From positions 1 through 8,491 of the forward strand of contig CAAGJV010000344.1 in the NCBI GenBank assembly GCA_900770205.1: a stretch of 8,491 nucleotides of DNA, in the 5' to 3' direction. Each line of letters begins with the position of its first letter. The stretch's first letter is position 1. The stretch comes from Desulfovibrionaceae bacterium (GTDB taxonomy: Bacteria > Desulfobacterota > Desulfovibrionia > Desulfovibrionales > Desulfovibrionaceae). The position numbers were made by a program, and so were the translations under genes. The notes under the pieces are model-generated. The model did not search any database. It had not been told where the DNA came from and saw only the letters and a list, made by a program, of their open reading frames with translations. Positions 1-6,204 of this stretch are shown one piece after another.

Positions 1-10
1 ATCATCACCC

Positions 11-16
11 TGTCAA
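11..16 (-). promoter_or_regulatory. Possible −35 box downstream of map, cut by window edge
   Basis: A perfect TTGACA hexamer reads on the minus strand 25 bases after the map stop codon. It would suit the −35 element of a sigma-70-type promoter for whatever follows map, which in related clusters is usually rpmJ or infA and then rpsM-rpsK-rpsD-rpoA-rplQ. The matching −10 box would fall outside the window, so this cannot be confirmed. The hexamer also sits in a short dyad, CTGTC-CTT-GACAG, whose five-base stem and three-base loop are too weak and lack a T-run to act as a terminator. Confidence 0.3.
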
Positions 17-40
17 GGACAGTGTTTCACGACGCGAAAA

Positions 41-841
41 TCACGGTTTGTAATTTTCAGACAGGCTGAGGATTTCCGCCCCCTCCGGCCTGATAACTAC
101 AGTGTGTTCCCAATGGGCAGACAGACTGCGATCTCTGATCTTCGTCGTCCATCCATCAGACATGACTTCCACCTCATGGGTGCCGATTGCCAACATGGGC
201 TCAATAGCCAAAACCATGCCAGGTTTCAGCGGAACTCCGCCCGGAATGCCGTTTACCATGCCGCCGCGTGGCACGAAGTTCGGCACTTCCGGCTTTTCGT
301 GCAGGCTGGCGCCTATGCCATGCCCAACGAAATCACGGATCACATGGAGCCCTTCCATTTCGGCATAGCGCTGCACCGCTGCCGAAATCGCATAGAGACA
401 ATTACCTGGGTGCGCCTCGGCAATTCCAAGTTCGAGGCAGCGCCTCGTCACCTCGGAAAGATGCCTGGCTTCTTCCGAAACTTCACCGCATAAAGCCGTG
501 CGTGCGGAATCACCGTTGAAACCCTTGTAATTCACGCCCATGTCAAAACTGACAATGTCGCCTTCCTTCAAGATAATGTCTTTGGAAGGAAAGCCGTGAA
601 TGATGGTTTCGTTGACGGAGCAGCACAGCGCAAAGGGGTAGCCGCAGTAATTAAGGAAATTCGGGACAACGCCCATTTCGCGGCACATTTTGCGGGCCAG
701 CTCGTCGAAAAATATGGTGGGAACGCCAGGGCGCACGTTGGCCACCAGTTCGTCAAGAATGGTCGCCGTCATTCCGTTGGCCACGCGCATGAGTTCGATC
801 TCATGCTCATTCTTGATAAAAATGCCCCGAAACTTTTTCAT
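41..841 (-). CDS. map: Methionine aminopeptidase, type I
   Basis: Map removes the initiator methionine from nascent proteins at the ribosome exit. The 266-residue product has the full pita-bread fold signature. By alignment with the E. coli enzyme from memory, the two-metal ligands are D100, D111, H174, E214 and E245, and the catalytic histidines are H82 (IIHGFP) and H181 (GASLHEKP). There is no N-terminal zinc-finger or SH3-binding extension, so it is a plain type I enzyme. Between HEKP and LKPGM the chain carries about seven extra residues, rich in glycine (around 193–202), compared with E. coli. The ATG start lies just past an AGGG-type Shine-Dalgarno and two bases after the secY stop, so it is the last gene of the visible operon and probably translationally coupled to secY. 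It ends in TGA. adk, which often lies between secY and map in Firmicutes, is absent. Confidence 0.97.
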   Translation of the reverse strand: MKKFRGIFIKNEHEIELMRVANGMTATILDELVANVRPGVPTIFFDELARKMCREMGVVPNFLNYCGYPFALCCSVNETIIHGFPSKDIILKEGDIVSFDMGVNYKGFNGDSARTALCGEVSEEARHLSEVTRRCLELGIAEAHPGNCLYAISAAVQRYAEMEGLHVIRDFVGHGIGASLHEKPEVPNFVPRGGMVNGIPGGVPLKPGMVLAIEPMLAIGTHEVEVMSDGWTTKIRDRSLSAHWEHTVVIRPEGAEILSLSENYKP

Positions 842-843
842 GC

Positions 844-2145
844 TTATCCCTTTCTGGCTTTGCTCATGAGGCCTTCATACTGCTGGGAGATAAGATGGGA
901 TTCCACCTGGCCCATGAAGTCGATAGCCACGCCGACAAGGATCAGCAGGCTGGTGCCGCCAAAATAGAACGGCACATTGAACTGGGCGATCAGCAGCATG
1001 GGCAGCACGGAAATGATGGAGATATAAATGCCGCCCCACAAGGTAAGACGAGTAAGCACGTTATCGATGTATTCACGGGTCTTGTCGCCAGGGCGGATGC
1101 CGGGCACAAAACCGCCTGCCTTCTTCAGGTTCTCCGCAATATCCTTAGGATCGAAGATAATGGCGGTATAGAAGAAGCAGAAGAAGAAGATCAGCGCAAC
1201 GAAGACGATGTTGTACACGATGGACGTGGGCGTAAACCAGGATACGACCGTCTGCAGCCATTCCACCGTGGAGAATCCGGCCACCGTCGCGGGGAAGAGC
1301 AGAAGGCTCTGGGCGAAGATGGGAGGAATAACACCCGCGGTATTGATGCGCAGAGGCAGGTGCGTCGTCTGGCCGCCGTACATCTTCCGGCCGATCTGAC
1401 GCTTGGCATACTGGATGGGGATTCTTCTCTGAGCACGCTCAACGAAGACAATGCCCACCGTGACAGCCAGCATCATGATAAGGATGAGAATGGCAAACAG
1501 CACATTCATATCCCCGGCCTTGATCAGCTGATAGGAACGCACGAGAGCGCTCGGTATGCCGACAACGATACCGGAGAAGATGATGAGCGAAATGCCGTTC
1601 CCAATGCCTTTGGCAGTAATCTGCTCGCCGAGCCACATGATGAGGATGGTACCTGCCGTCAGCGTGACTATTGTCACGAGGCGGAATTCCCAGCCGGGAT
1701 TCATGACGACGGGAGCATTTTCAGGGCTGACCATGCCTTCCAGAAGAGCGGCGATGCCGAAGCCCTGTATAAGGGTGATAGCGACTGTGAGATATCGCGT
1801 GTACTGCGTGATCTTGCGTCTGCCGGCCTGCCCTTCCTCCTTGGCCATGCGCTTGATATCCGGGCTCACCACCTGCATGAGCTGCAGAATGATCGAGGCT
1901 GAGATATAAGGCATGATACCAAGGGCGAACACGGAAACGTTTCTGAGTCCGCCGCCGGAGAACATGTCGAGCAGAGCAAAAACCGAACCCTGCATACTGG
2001 CGAAAAAGTGAGACAGCGCGCCCGCATCAATGCCAGGCACCGGAACATGGACCCCCACCCTGTACATGCACAGGATGAAAAGGGTCCATGCCAGCTTTTT
2101 ACGCAGCTCAGGCATTTGCGCCATAGTGTCCACGCCGTTCGCCAC
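844..2145 (-). CDS. secY: Protein translocase subunit SecY
   Basis: SecY is the pore-forming subunit of the SecYEG channel in the inner membrane, used for secretion and membrane-protein insertion. The 433-residue product has the usual length and ten hydrophobic segments at about 17–36, 72–91, 117–136, 153–173, 183–203, 214–235, 268–291, 309–331, 368–388 and 392–411. Family hallmarks include the plug region with SGGGLRN at 63–69, GEQITAKGIGNG at 173–184, the basic cytosolic loop ERAQRRIPIQYAKR at 236–249 and the loop GGFVPGIRPG at 344–353, whose R351 matches the essential E. coli R357. The start is a GTG, chosen because GAGG stands eight bases before it; the ATG seven codons further in has no comparable site. 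It follows rplO by three bases and precedes map by two. It ends in TAA. Confidence 0.97.
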   Translation of the reverse strand: MANGVDTMAQMPELRKKLAWTLFILCMYRVGVHVPVPGIDAGALSHFFASMQGSVFALLDMFSGGGLRNVSVFALGIMPYISASIILQLMQVVSPDIKRMAKEEGQAGRRKITQYTRYLTVAITLIQGFGIAALLEGMVSPENAPVVMNPGWEFRLVTIVTLTAGTILIMWLGEQITAKGIGNGISLIIFSGIVVGIPSALVRSYQLIKAGDMNVLFAILILIMMLAVTVGIVFVERAQRRIPIQYAKRQIGRKMYGGQTTHLPLRINTAGVIPPIFAQSLLLFPATVAGFSTVEWLQTVVSWFTPTSIVYNIVFVALIFFFCFFYTAIIFDPKDIAENLKKAGGFVPGIRPGDKTREYIDNVLTRLTLWGGIYISIISVLPMLLIAQFNVPFYFGGTSLLILVGVAIDFMGQVESHLISQQYEGLMSKARKG

Positions 2146-2148
2146 GTT

Positions 2149-2622
2149 TTATTCCTCGGAGGTAGCGGGTTCTTCGTCGGCAAGAAGTTCCTTCACTTCG
2201 CCGCCGGCAGCGAGGATCTTCTCTCTGGCAGACTGGCTGAAGCGGAAGGCTTCAATGCTGACAGGGCGGGTCACTTCGCCTTCGCCAAGAATCTTGACGA
2301 GAGCGCTCTTGACGAGCCCGCGGCTGTAGATATCTTCCAGCGTGATTTCCTTCTGATCGGGGAAGGCAGCCAGAAGACGATCGAGGTTAATGACTTCGTA
2401 CGTCACCTTGAACAGATAGTTCTTGAAGCCACGCTTGGGCAGACGGCGCTGGAGGGGCATCTGGCCGCCTTCGAATCCGGGGCGGACACCGCCGCCGGCA
2501 CGGGCGTTCTGGCCCTTATGGCCCTTGCCGGAAGTGCCGCCGAGGCCGGAACCGGCGCCGCGGCCGACACGCTTGCGGCCCTTGCGTTCTTCAGGGAAAG
2601 GATACAGATCGTTAAGTCTCAT
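2149..2622 (-). CDS. rplO: 50S ribosomal protein uL15 (L15)
   Basis: uL15 is a large-subunit assembly protein whose long basic N-terminal arm threads through 23S rRNA. The 157-residue product begins with the standard MRLNDL and has the arginine/glycine-rich arm GRGAGSGLGGTSGKGHKGQ at about 20–38, then RPGFEGGQMPLQRRLPKRGF at 47–66. A compact C-terminal domain follows. The end is an acidic tail (DEEPATSEE), slightly longer than in E. coli. The ATG overlaps the rpmD stop by one base (TAATG), and GAGG lies ten bases upstream inside rpmD, so translation is probably coupled. It ends in TAA and sits three bases before secY. Confidence 0.98.
   Translation of the reverse strand: MRLNDLYPFPEERKGRKRVGRGAGSGLGGTSGKGHKGQNARAGGGVRPGFEGGQMPLQRRLPKRGFKNYLFKVTYEVINLDRLLAAFPDQKEITLEDIYSRGLVKSALVKILGEGEVTRPVSIEAFRFSQSAREKILAAGGEVKELLADEEPATSEE
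2154..2157 (-). promoter_or_regulatory. Shine-Dalgarno that fixes the secY GTG start
   Basis: GAGG, within GAGGAATAAAAC, lies inside the last codons of rplO and eight bases before the GTG at 2145. This spacing makes the GTG the likely secY start and ties secY initiation to ribosomes finishing rplO. Confidence 0.7.
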
Positions 2623-2798
2623 TATGCAATGACCTCAACCAGGTGGGAAACGCTGGCGATCATGCCGCGGACGGCGGCGTTATCCTTAAGGGTTTTTTCC
2701 ATCTCACGACGGCTCAGGCCCATGGCGTCCAGAACTTTCTTCTGGGCAGGGGTCGTGCCGATGCGGCTTTTGATGAGCTTCACCTTGATTTCAGACAT
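2622..2798 (-). CDS. rpmD: 50S ribosomal protein uL30 (L30)
   Basis: This short gene encodes a 58-residue uL30, a small α/β protein on the large-subunit surface. Translation from the ATG at 2798 gives MSEIKVKLIKSRIG at the start, then TPAQKKVLDAMGLSR, then DNAAVRGMIASVSHLVEV before TAA. The pattern K-L-I-K-S-x-I-G followed by Q-x-x-x-L-x-A-x-G-L is typical of bacterial L30, and 58–60 residues is its normal size. An AAGGT Shine-Dalgarno stands eight bases before the start. It lies exactly where expected, between rpsE (20 bases upstream) and rplO (one-base TAATG overlap). Confidence 0.96.
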   Translation of the reverse strand: MSEIKVKLIKSRIGTTPAQKKVLDAMGLSRREMEKTLKDNAAVRGMIASVSHLVEVIA

Positions 2799-2818
2799 GG
2801 TAATCTACCTTATGACCC

Positions 2819-3325
2819 TTACTTGCGGGGGGCTTCCAGTTTCTTACCGCGCACTTCGGAAACTTCCTCGGCGCTGCGCAGGGAGCTGAGCCCCGCGACA
2901 GTGGCGCGAAGAACGTTGTGCGGGTTGTTGGTACCGATAGCCTTGGCGAGCACGTCGGTGACACCGGCGGCTTCCATAACGGCGCGGACGGCGCCGCCGG
3001 CGATGATGCCGGTACCACGGGAGGCGGGCTTCAGAAGGACACGGCCGGCACCGAAGCGGCCAAGCACTTCATAGGGCAGAGTGCCTTCCACCAGGGGAAC
3101 CTGAACCATGGACTTGCGGGCACGCTCGGTGGCCTTGCGCAGGGCTTCGGGCACTTCCTGTGCCTTGCCGAGGCCATAGCCCACATTGCCCTTTCCGTCG
3201 CCAACAACGATGAGGGCGCTGAAGCTGAAACGACGGCCACCCTTCACGACCTTGGCAACACGGTTCAGACTAACGATCTTTTCAATGTAGCCGGAATCCT
3301 GCTGCGTTTGCTGCTGCTGTTCCAT
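2819..3325 (-). CDS. rpsE: 30S ribosomal protein uS5 (S5)
   Basis: uS5 sits at the mRNA entry site and affects decoding accuracy; its loop is where spectinomycin-resistance mutations arise. The 168-residue product has the double-stranded RNA-binding S5 domain, with RVAKVVKGGRRFSF at 22–35 (intact, wild-type-like spectinomycin loop) and VVGDGKGNVGYGLGKA at 40–55. The C-terminal domain follows, with PASRGTGIIAGGAVRAV at 100–116. I chose the ATG at 3325 because AGGA stands five bases before it and the length then fits the family. An in-frame GTG at 3358, overlapping the rplR stop (TAGTG), would add eleven residues but has no good Shine-Dalgarno. The first ten residues are odd, with six glutamines (MEQQQQTQQD). 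It ends in TAA. Confidence 0.97.
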   Translation of the reverse strand: MEQQQQTQQDSGYIEKIVSLNRVAKVVKGGRRFSFSALIVVGDGKGNVGYGLGKAQEVPEALRKATERARKSMVQVPLVEGTLPYEVLGRFGAGRVLLKPASRGTGIIAGGAVRAVMEAAGVTDVLAKAIGTNNPHNVLRATVAGLSSLRSAEEVSEVRGKKLEAPRK

Positions 3326-3330
3326 ATTTA

Positions 3331-3334
3331 TCCT
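3331..3334 (-). promoter_or_regulatory. Shine-Dalgarno that decides the rpsE start
   Basis: AGGA lies five bases before the ATG at 3325, in the 32-base rplR–rpsE gap. It supports this ATG over the in-frame GTG at 3358, which directly overlaps the rplR stop codon. Confidence 0.65.
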
Positions 3335-3357
3335 GCTCTTGCTGTCCTCTCGGACCA

Positions 3358-3717
3358 CTAGAATTCGAGGCCGCCTTCACGGGCGCCTTCGGCGACAGCC
3401 TTCACGCGACCATGATACAGATAGCCGTTACGATCGAAGACAACCTTGTGGATGTCCTTTTCCAGAGCCAGGCGGGCAATTTCCTTGCCCACGCGTTCTG
3501 CACCGGCCTTATTGCAGGAAGCCTTTTCTCCGCCCTTCGAAAGAGCGAGAGTGGAGGTAGCTGCGAGCGTTTTGCCGGAGGCATCATCCACAACCTGGGC
3601 GTAAATATGCAGGTTGGAACGGTACACAACCAGACGGGGTCTTTCGACCGTGCCGGAAATCTTCTTCCGGATATGCACCTTGCGGCGCTTCCGGCTTTCA
3701 TTCTTGGAAAGAATCAT
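3358..3717 (-). CDS. rplR: 50S ribosomal protein uL18 (L18)
   Basis: uL18 binds 5S rRNA together with uL5 and helps dock it onto the central protuberance. The 119-residue product has the expected basic N-terminal segment (SRKRRKVHIRKKI, 8–20), then RPRLVVYRSNLHIYAQVVDD at 26–45, and GKTLAATST at 48–56. It continues with KAGAERVGKEIA at 70–81 and ends in the family's characteristic VFDRNGYLYHGRVKA and EGGLEF. The ATG starts 11 bases after rplF with a G-rich Shine-Dalgarno that overlaps the rplF end. It stops with TAG. Confidence 0.98.
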   Translation of the reverse strand: MILSKNESRKRRKVHIRKKISGTVERPRLVVYRSNLHIYAQVVDDASGKTLAATSTLALSKGGEKASCNKAGAERVGKEIARLALEKDIHKVVFDRNGYLYHGRVKAVAEGAREGGLEF

Positions 3718-3728
3718 GTCCGTTACCC

Positions 3729-4271
3729 CTATTTGCCCTTGCCGCCGGACTTACCAGCCTTGCGACGGATGATTTCATTTTCATACTTGATGCCCTTGCC
3801 CTTGTAGGGTTCGGGCTCGCGCACACGGCGGATGCGGGCGGCGAATTCACCCACCAGTTCCTTGTCGATGCCGGAAATGGTGAGCTTGGTGCCCTCCGCC
3901 TTGGCTTCCAGACCTTTGGGAAGCTCGATCAGCACGGGGTGGGAATAACCGACGGAAAGGTCAATGATGTTGCCCTTCACGGCCACCTTGAAACCCACGC
4001 CGATGACTTCAAGAGTCTTGGAAAAGCCCTTGCTCACACCCTCGACGCAGTTGGCGATGAGGGTACGGCGCAGGCCGTGCTGAGCATTGCTTTCGCGGCT
4101 GTCGTCCTTGCGGGTAATGGTAAGGCGACCATCGGCGAGTTCGTAGTTCAGCAGGCTGCAAAGAGGAGTCTGCAAAGTCCCCTTGGGGCCTTTCACTTCG
4201 ACCATATCTTCACCCAGCTTAACTTCCACACCCTTGGGAAGTTCGATGGGCTGTTTACCTATTCTTGACAT
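3729..4271 (-). CDS. rplF: 50S ribosomal protein uL6 (L6)
   Basis: uL6 lies near the factor-binding site and sarcin-ricin loop of the large subunit. The 180-residue protein shows the two repeated L6 domains: domain one opens with MSRIGKQPIELPKGVEV and VKGPKGTL (26–33). Domain two runs from about 83, with LEVIGVGFKVAVKG at 87–100 and the signature EPEPYKGKGIKYENEIIRRK at 152–171. The tail is basic (KAGKSGGKGK). The ATG is preceded by AAGG at eleven bases, rather far. It is separated from rpsH by the longest gap in the window (45 bases), which contains a promoter-like sequence. It ends in TAG. Confidence 0.98.
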   Translation of the reverse strand: MSRIGKQPIELPKGVEVKLGEDMVEVKGPKGTLQTPLCSLLNYELADGRLTITRKDDSRESNAQHGLRRTLIANCVEGVSKGFSKTLEVIGVGFKVAVKGNIIDLSVGYSHPVLIELPKGLEAKAEGTKLTISGIDKELVGEFAARIRRVREPEPYKGKGIKYENEIIRRKAGKSGGKGK

Positions 4272-4299
4272 ATTGTATTCTACCTTGGCTGAAGGTCAA
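4272..4299 (-). promoter_or_regulatory. Candidate sigma-70-like promoter between rpsH and rplF
   Basis: On the minus strand TTGACC (4299–4294) is followed after 16 bases by TACAAT (4277–4272), which touches the rplF ATG. Each hexamer differs from consensus by one base. A transcript would start about seven bases after TACAAT, just inside rplF, so it could feed rplR and the genes beyond but would not give a normal rplF leader. It lies in the widest gap of the cluster. Chance occurrence in an AT-richer spacer is quite possible. Confidence 0.3.
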
Positions 4300-4316
4300 C
4301 GGCTGTTACGCCGCGA

Positions 4317-4697
4317 TCACCAGACTTCACAGAGAAGTTCGCCGCCAGTCTTGTCCGCCTGAGCGGTCATGCCGTCCAGCACACCACGGGAGGTGGACAG
4401 GATGCAGATGCCAAGACCATTCTGAACGCGGGGAATCTGATGAGCGCCCACATAGACACGGCGACCAGGCTTGCTGATACGCTTGAGGCCCGTAATAGCC
4501 GGACGCCCCTTCACATACTTCAGCGCAATGGTGATGTTGCGTTCATCAACGCTCACATCTTCCACATAGCCTTCCTGCTTGAGGATGGACGCCATGGCTT
4601 CCTTCATCTTCGAGCGCGGCACACATACTTCCTTGTGAAGGGCCAGGTGTGCGTTGCGGATACGCGTGAGCATATCGGCAATGGGATCGGTCAACAT
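4317..4697 (-). CDS. rpsH: 30S ribosomal protein uS8 (S8)
   Basis: uS8 binds helix 21 of 16S rRNA and is a core assembly protein; in E. coli it also represses its own spc operon by binding mRNA at the start of rplE. The 126-residue product opens with DPIADMLTRIRNA (4–16), and has VPRSKMKEAMASILKQEGY (26–44), LKYVKGRPAITGLKRISKPG (59–78) and RVQNGLGICILSTSRGV (90–106). It ends in the usual GGELLCEVW. Its start has an excellent AGGAG Shine-Dalgarno seven bases before ATG, in the 27-base gap after rpsN. The stop is TGA. Whether autoregulation is kept here is not visible. Confidence 0.98.
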   Translation of the reverse strand: MLTDPIADMLTRIRNAHLALHKEVCVPRSKMKEAMASILKQEGYVEDVSVDERNITIALKYVKGRPAITGLKRISKPGRRVYVGAHQIPRVQNGLGICILSTSRGVLDGMTAQADKTGGELLCEVW

Positions 4698-4724
4698 GGT
4701 ATAACTCCTGAAAGTTCGCTGGGA

Positions 4725-4910
4725 TTACCAGCTGGATTTGCGGACGCCGGGCAGTTCGCCGTTCAGCGCCTTTTTGCGGAAGCAGATACGGCACAGGCCG
4801 AACTGACGCATGAAAGCATGGGGACGACCGCACACAGGGCAGCGATTGTAAGCGCGAACAGCAAACTTGGGCTTGCGGGCGGCTTTTACTTTAAGAGCAG
4901 TACGAGCCAT
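4725..4910 (-). CDS. rpsN: 30S ribosomal protein uS14, zinc-binding type (S14Z)
   Basis: uS14 sits in the head of the small subunit. At 61 residues this is the short form, with a four-cysteine zinc site: CPVC at 24–27 and CRIC at 40–43. It ends with the typical ELPGVRKSSW. The long, cysteine-free type found in E. coli is about 100 residues, so the two are easily told apart. The gene has GGAG six bases before its ATG and lies ten bases after rplE, in the normal spc position. Being in the main operon suggests it is the principal S14. It ends in TAA. Confidence 0.98.
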   Translation of the reverse strand: MARTALKVKAARKPKFAVRAYNRCPVCGRPHAFMRQFGLCRICFRKKALNGELPGVRKSSW

Positions 4911-4920
4911 TGCTCACTCC

Positions 4921-5460
4921 TTACTTGCGGAAAGGCATGCCGAGCTGTTCGAGCATCAGCTTGCTTTCCTTGTCCGTGGTTGCGGAGGTCACGATGGTGA
5001 TGTTCATGCCCACGGGGTTTTCCACACGATCGGATTCCATTTCGGGGAAGATCGTGTGTTCCTTGATGCCGAGGGTGAAGTTTCCACGACCATCGAAGCC
5101 ACGATCCGGGATGCCGCGGAAGTCGCGGACGCGGGGCATGGCGAAGTTCATGAGTTTATCAAGGAAGTCCCACATGGCGTCCTTGCGGAGGGTGACGCGC
5201 ACGCCGATGGGCATGCCTTCACGCAGCTTGAACGCAGCAATGGACTTCTTTGCACGGGTGACTACGGCCTTCTGACCGGCAATGGCGGACAGATCGGCCA
5301 CGCAGTCGTCGATCAGCTTCTGGTTCTGGTTGGCAGAACCAAGACCGATATTCAGGGAGATCTTCTCGATCCCAGGGATCTGCATGGGAGACTTGTAAGC
5401 GAACTCCTTCTGCAATGCCGGGACCACCTTCTCACGGTATATCGTTTCCAGACGGGTCAT
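4921..5460 (-). CDS. rplE: 50S ribosomal protein uL5 (L5)
   Basis: uL5 binds 5S rRNA in the central protuberance and touches the P-site tRNA and the small subunit head. The 179-residue product is full length and contains the family core: PGIEKISLNIGLG at 29–41, then GQKAVVTRAKKSIAAFKLRE at 62–81 and GMPIGVRVTLR at 82–92. RDFRGIPDRGFDGRGNFTLG follows at 112–131. The C-terminus is LLEQLG-like (MLEQLGMPFRK). AAGGTG lies seven bases before the ATG and overlaps the region just after the rplX stop (13-base gap). In E. coli this start region is the target of S8 repression; I could not make out a convincing copy of that structure here. It ends in TAA. Confidence 0.98.
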   Translation of the reverse strand: MTRLETIYREKVVPALQKEFAYKSPMQIPGIEKISLNIGLGSANQNQKLIDDCVADLSAIAGQKAVVTRAKKSIAAFKLREGMPIGVRVTLRKDAMWDFLDKLMNFAMPRVRDFRGIPDRGFDGRGNFTLGIKEHTIFPEMESDRVENPVGMNITIVTSATTDKESKLMLEQLGMPFRK

Positions 5461-5473
5461 CGTCGTTCACCTT

Positions 5474-5794
5474 CTAGAGGGTTTCGTTGCACTTCTTGCA
5501 GAAACGGACTTTCTTCCCGTCTTCGGTTGCCCGATACCCAACGCGGGTGGGTTTTGCACAGTGCGGGCAAACCACCATCAGGTTGGAGACGTGGATAGGC
5601 ATTTCCTTTTCAACGATGCCGCCGGCTTCGCGCTTGTACGGGTTGGGGCGGACGTTGCGCTTCACAACGTTCACCTTTTCAACCAGGATGCGGTCGGACT
5701 TGCGCATGATCTTCAGAACCTTGCCGATCTTGCCTTCGTCCTTGCCGGCGATCACCATCACCTTGTCGTCTTTATGAATACGGAACTGTTTCAT
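5474..5794 (-). CDS. rplX: 50S ribosomal protein uL24 (L24), cysteine-containing form
   Basis: uL24 is an early assembly initiator on 23S rRNA and lies near the tunnel exit. The 106-residue product has the KOW motif (DDKVMVIAGKDEGKIGKVLK, 9–28), followed by VNVVKRNVRPN (41–51) and GGIVEKEMPIHVSN (58–71). The C-terminal part holds two cysteine pairs, CPHC at 76–79 and CKKC at 99–102, which look like a zinc ribbon. E. coli L24 lacks these cysteines, but many other bacteria have them. The start has GGAGG seven bases before ATG, 11 bases after rplN. It ends in TAG. Confidence 0.97.
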   Translation of the reverse strand: MKQFRIHKDDKVMVIAGKDEGKIGKVLKIMRKSDRILVEKVNVVKRNVRPNPYKREAGGIVEKEMPIHVSNLMVVCPHCAKPTRVGYRATEDGKKVRFCKKCNETL

Positions 5795-5805
5795 AGCCTT
5801 GCCTC

Positions 5806-6174
5806 CTACAGCACTTCAGGGGCGAGGGAGACGATCTTCATGAAGTTGCGGGCGCGAAGTTCGCGGGCAACAGGTCCGAAGATACGGGTCCCCACAGGTT
5901 CACCCTGCTTGGTCAGAAGCACGGCGGCGTTCGTATCGAACTTGATATAGGATCCGTCGGCGCGGCGTATTTCCTTAGCGGTACGCACGACAACGGCTTC
6001 CATCACATCGCCCTTCTTCACCTTGGCGTGGGGGATGGCGTCCTTCACGGACACCATGATGATATCGCCCACCGTGGCATAGCGACGGTGAGAGCCGCCC
6101 AGCACCTTGATGCAGGCCACTTCCTTGGCGCCGGAGTTGTCGGCGACCTGGAGTCTGGATTCTACCTGGATCAT
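5806..6174 (-). CDS. rplN: 50S ribosomal protein uL14 (L14)
   Basis: uL14 lies on the subunit interface, where it contributes to bridges with 16S rRNA and is the docking site of the silencing factor RsfS. The 122-residue product matches the family length. It starts MIQVESRLQVADNSGAKE and carries the L14 signature around 63–89 (VVRTAKE, then DGSYIKFDTNAAVLL). It ends with GPVARELRARNFMKIVSLAPEVL-type sequence. AAGGA stands six bases before ATG. This is the first gene of the classical spc operon, but only 30 bases separate it from rpsQ and no promoter is evident there. It ends in TAG. Confidence 0.98.
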   Translation of the reverse strand: MIQVESRLQVADNSGAKEVACIKVLGGSHRRYATVGDIIMVSVKDAIPHAKVKKGDVMEAVVVRTAKEIRRADGSYIKFDTNAAVLLTKQGEPVGTRIFGPVARELRARNFMKIVSLAPEVL

Positions 6175-6204
6175 AGTGTTTCCTTTTAGTCAGCCCGGAT
6201 GGGA

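Noticed and set aside
895..1902. Long open frame of 335 codons on the plus strand opposite secY
   Set aside because: It is antisense to a clear SecY gene; its translation is rich in H, D, E, R and G with no recognisable domain, and arises from the codon bias of the real gene.
2008..2889. Open frame of 293 codons on the plus strand
   Set aside because: It runs opposite secY start, rplO, rpmD and the rpsE end, all well supported, and has no family features.
3326..3358. Eleven-residue N-terminal extension of uS5 from the GTG at 3358
   Set aside because: No good Shine-Dalgarno before the GTG, unusual sequence, and a well-placed AGGA supports the ATG at 3325; kept only as an alternative.
4265..4270. 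TTGACA on the plus strand at the rplF start, a possible antisense promoter
   Set aside because: No acceptable −10 box 16–18 bases downstream; the bases there are GC-rich (GCTGAA).
4302..4315. CGGC/GCCG dyad in the rpsH–rplF gap as a terminator
   Set aside because: Only four base pairs around a six-base loop, with no following T-run; transcription must pass to reach essential genes.
5440..5500. E. coli-like S8 repressor target at the rplE start
   Set aside because: I could not fold a convincing match to the known S8-binding structure by eye, so I do not claim it.
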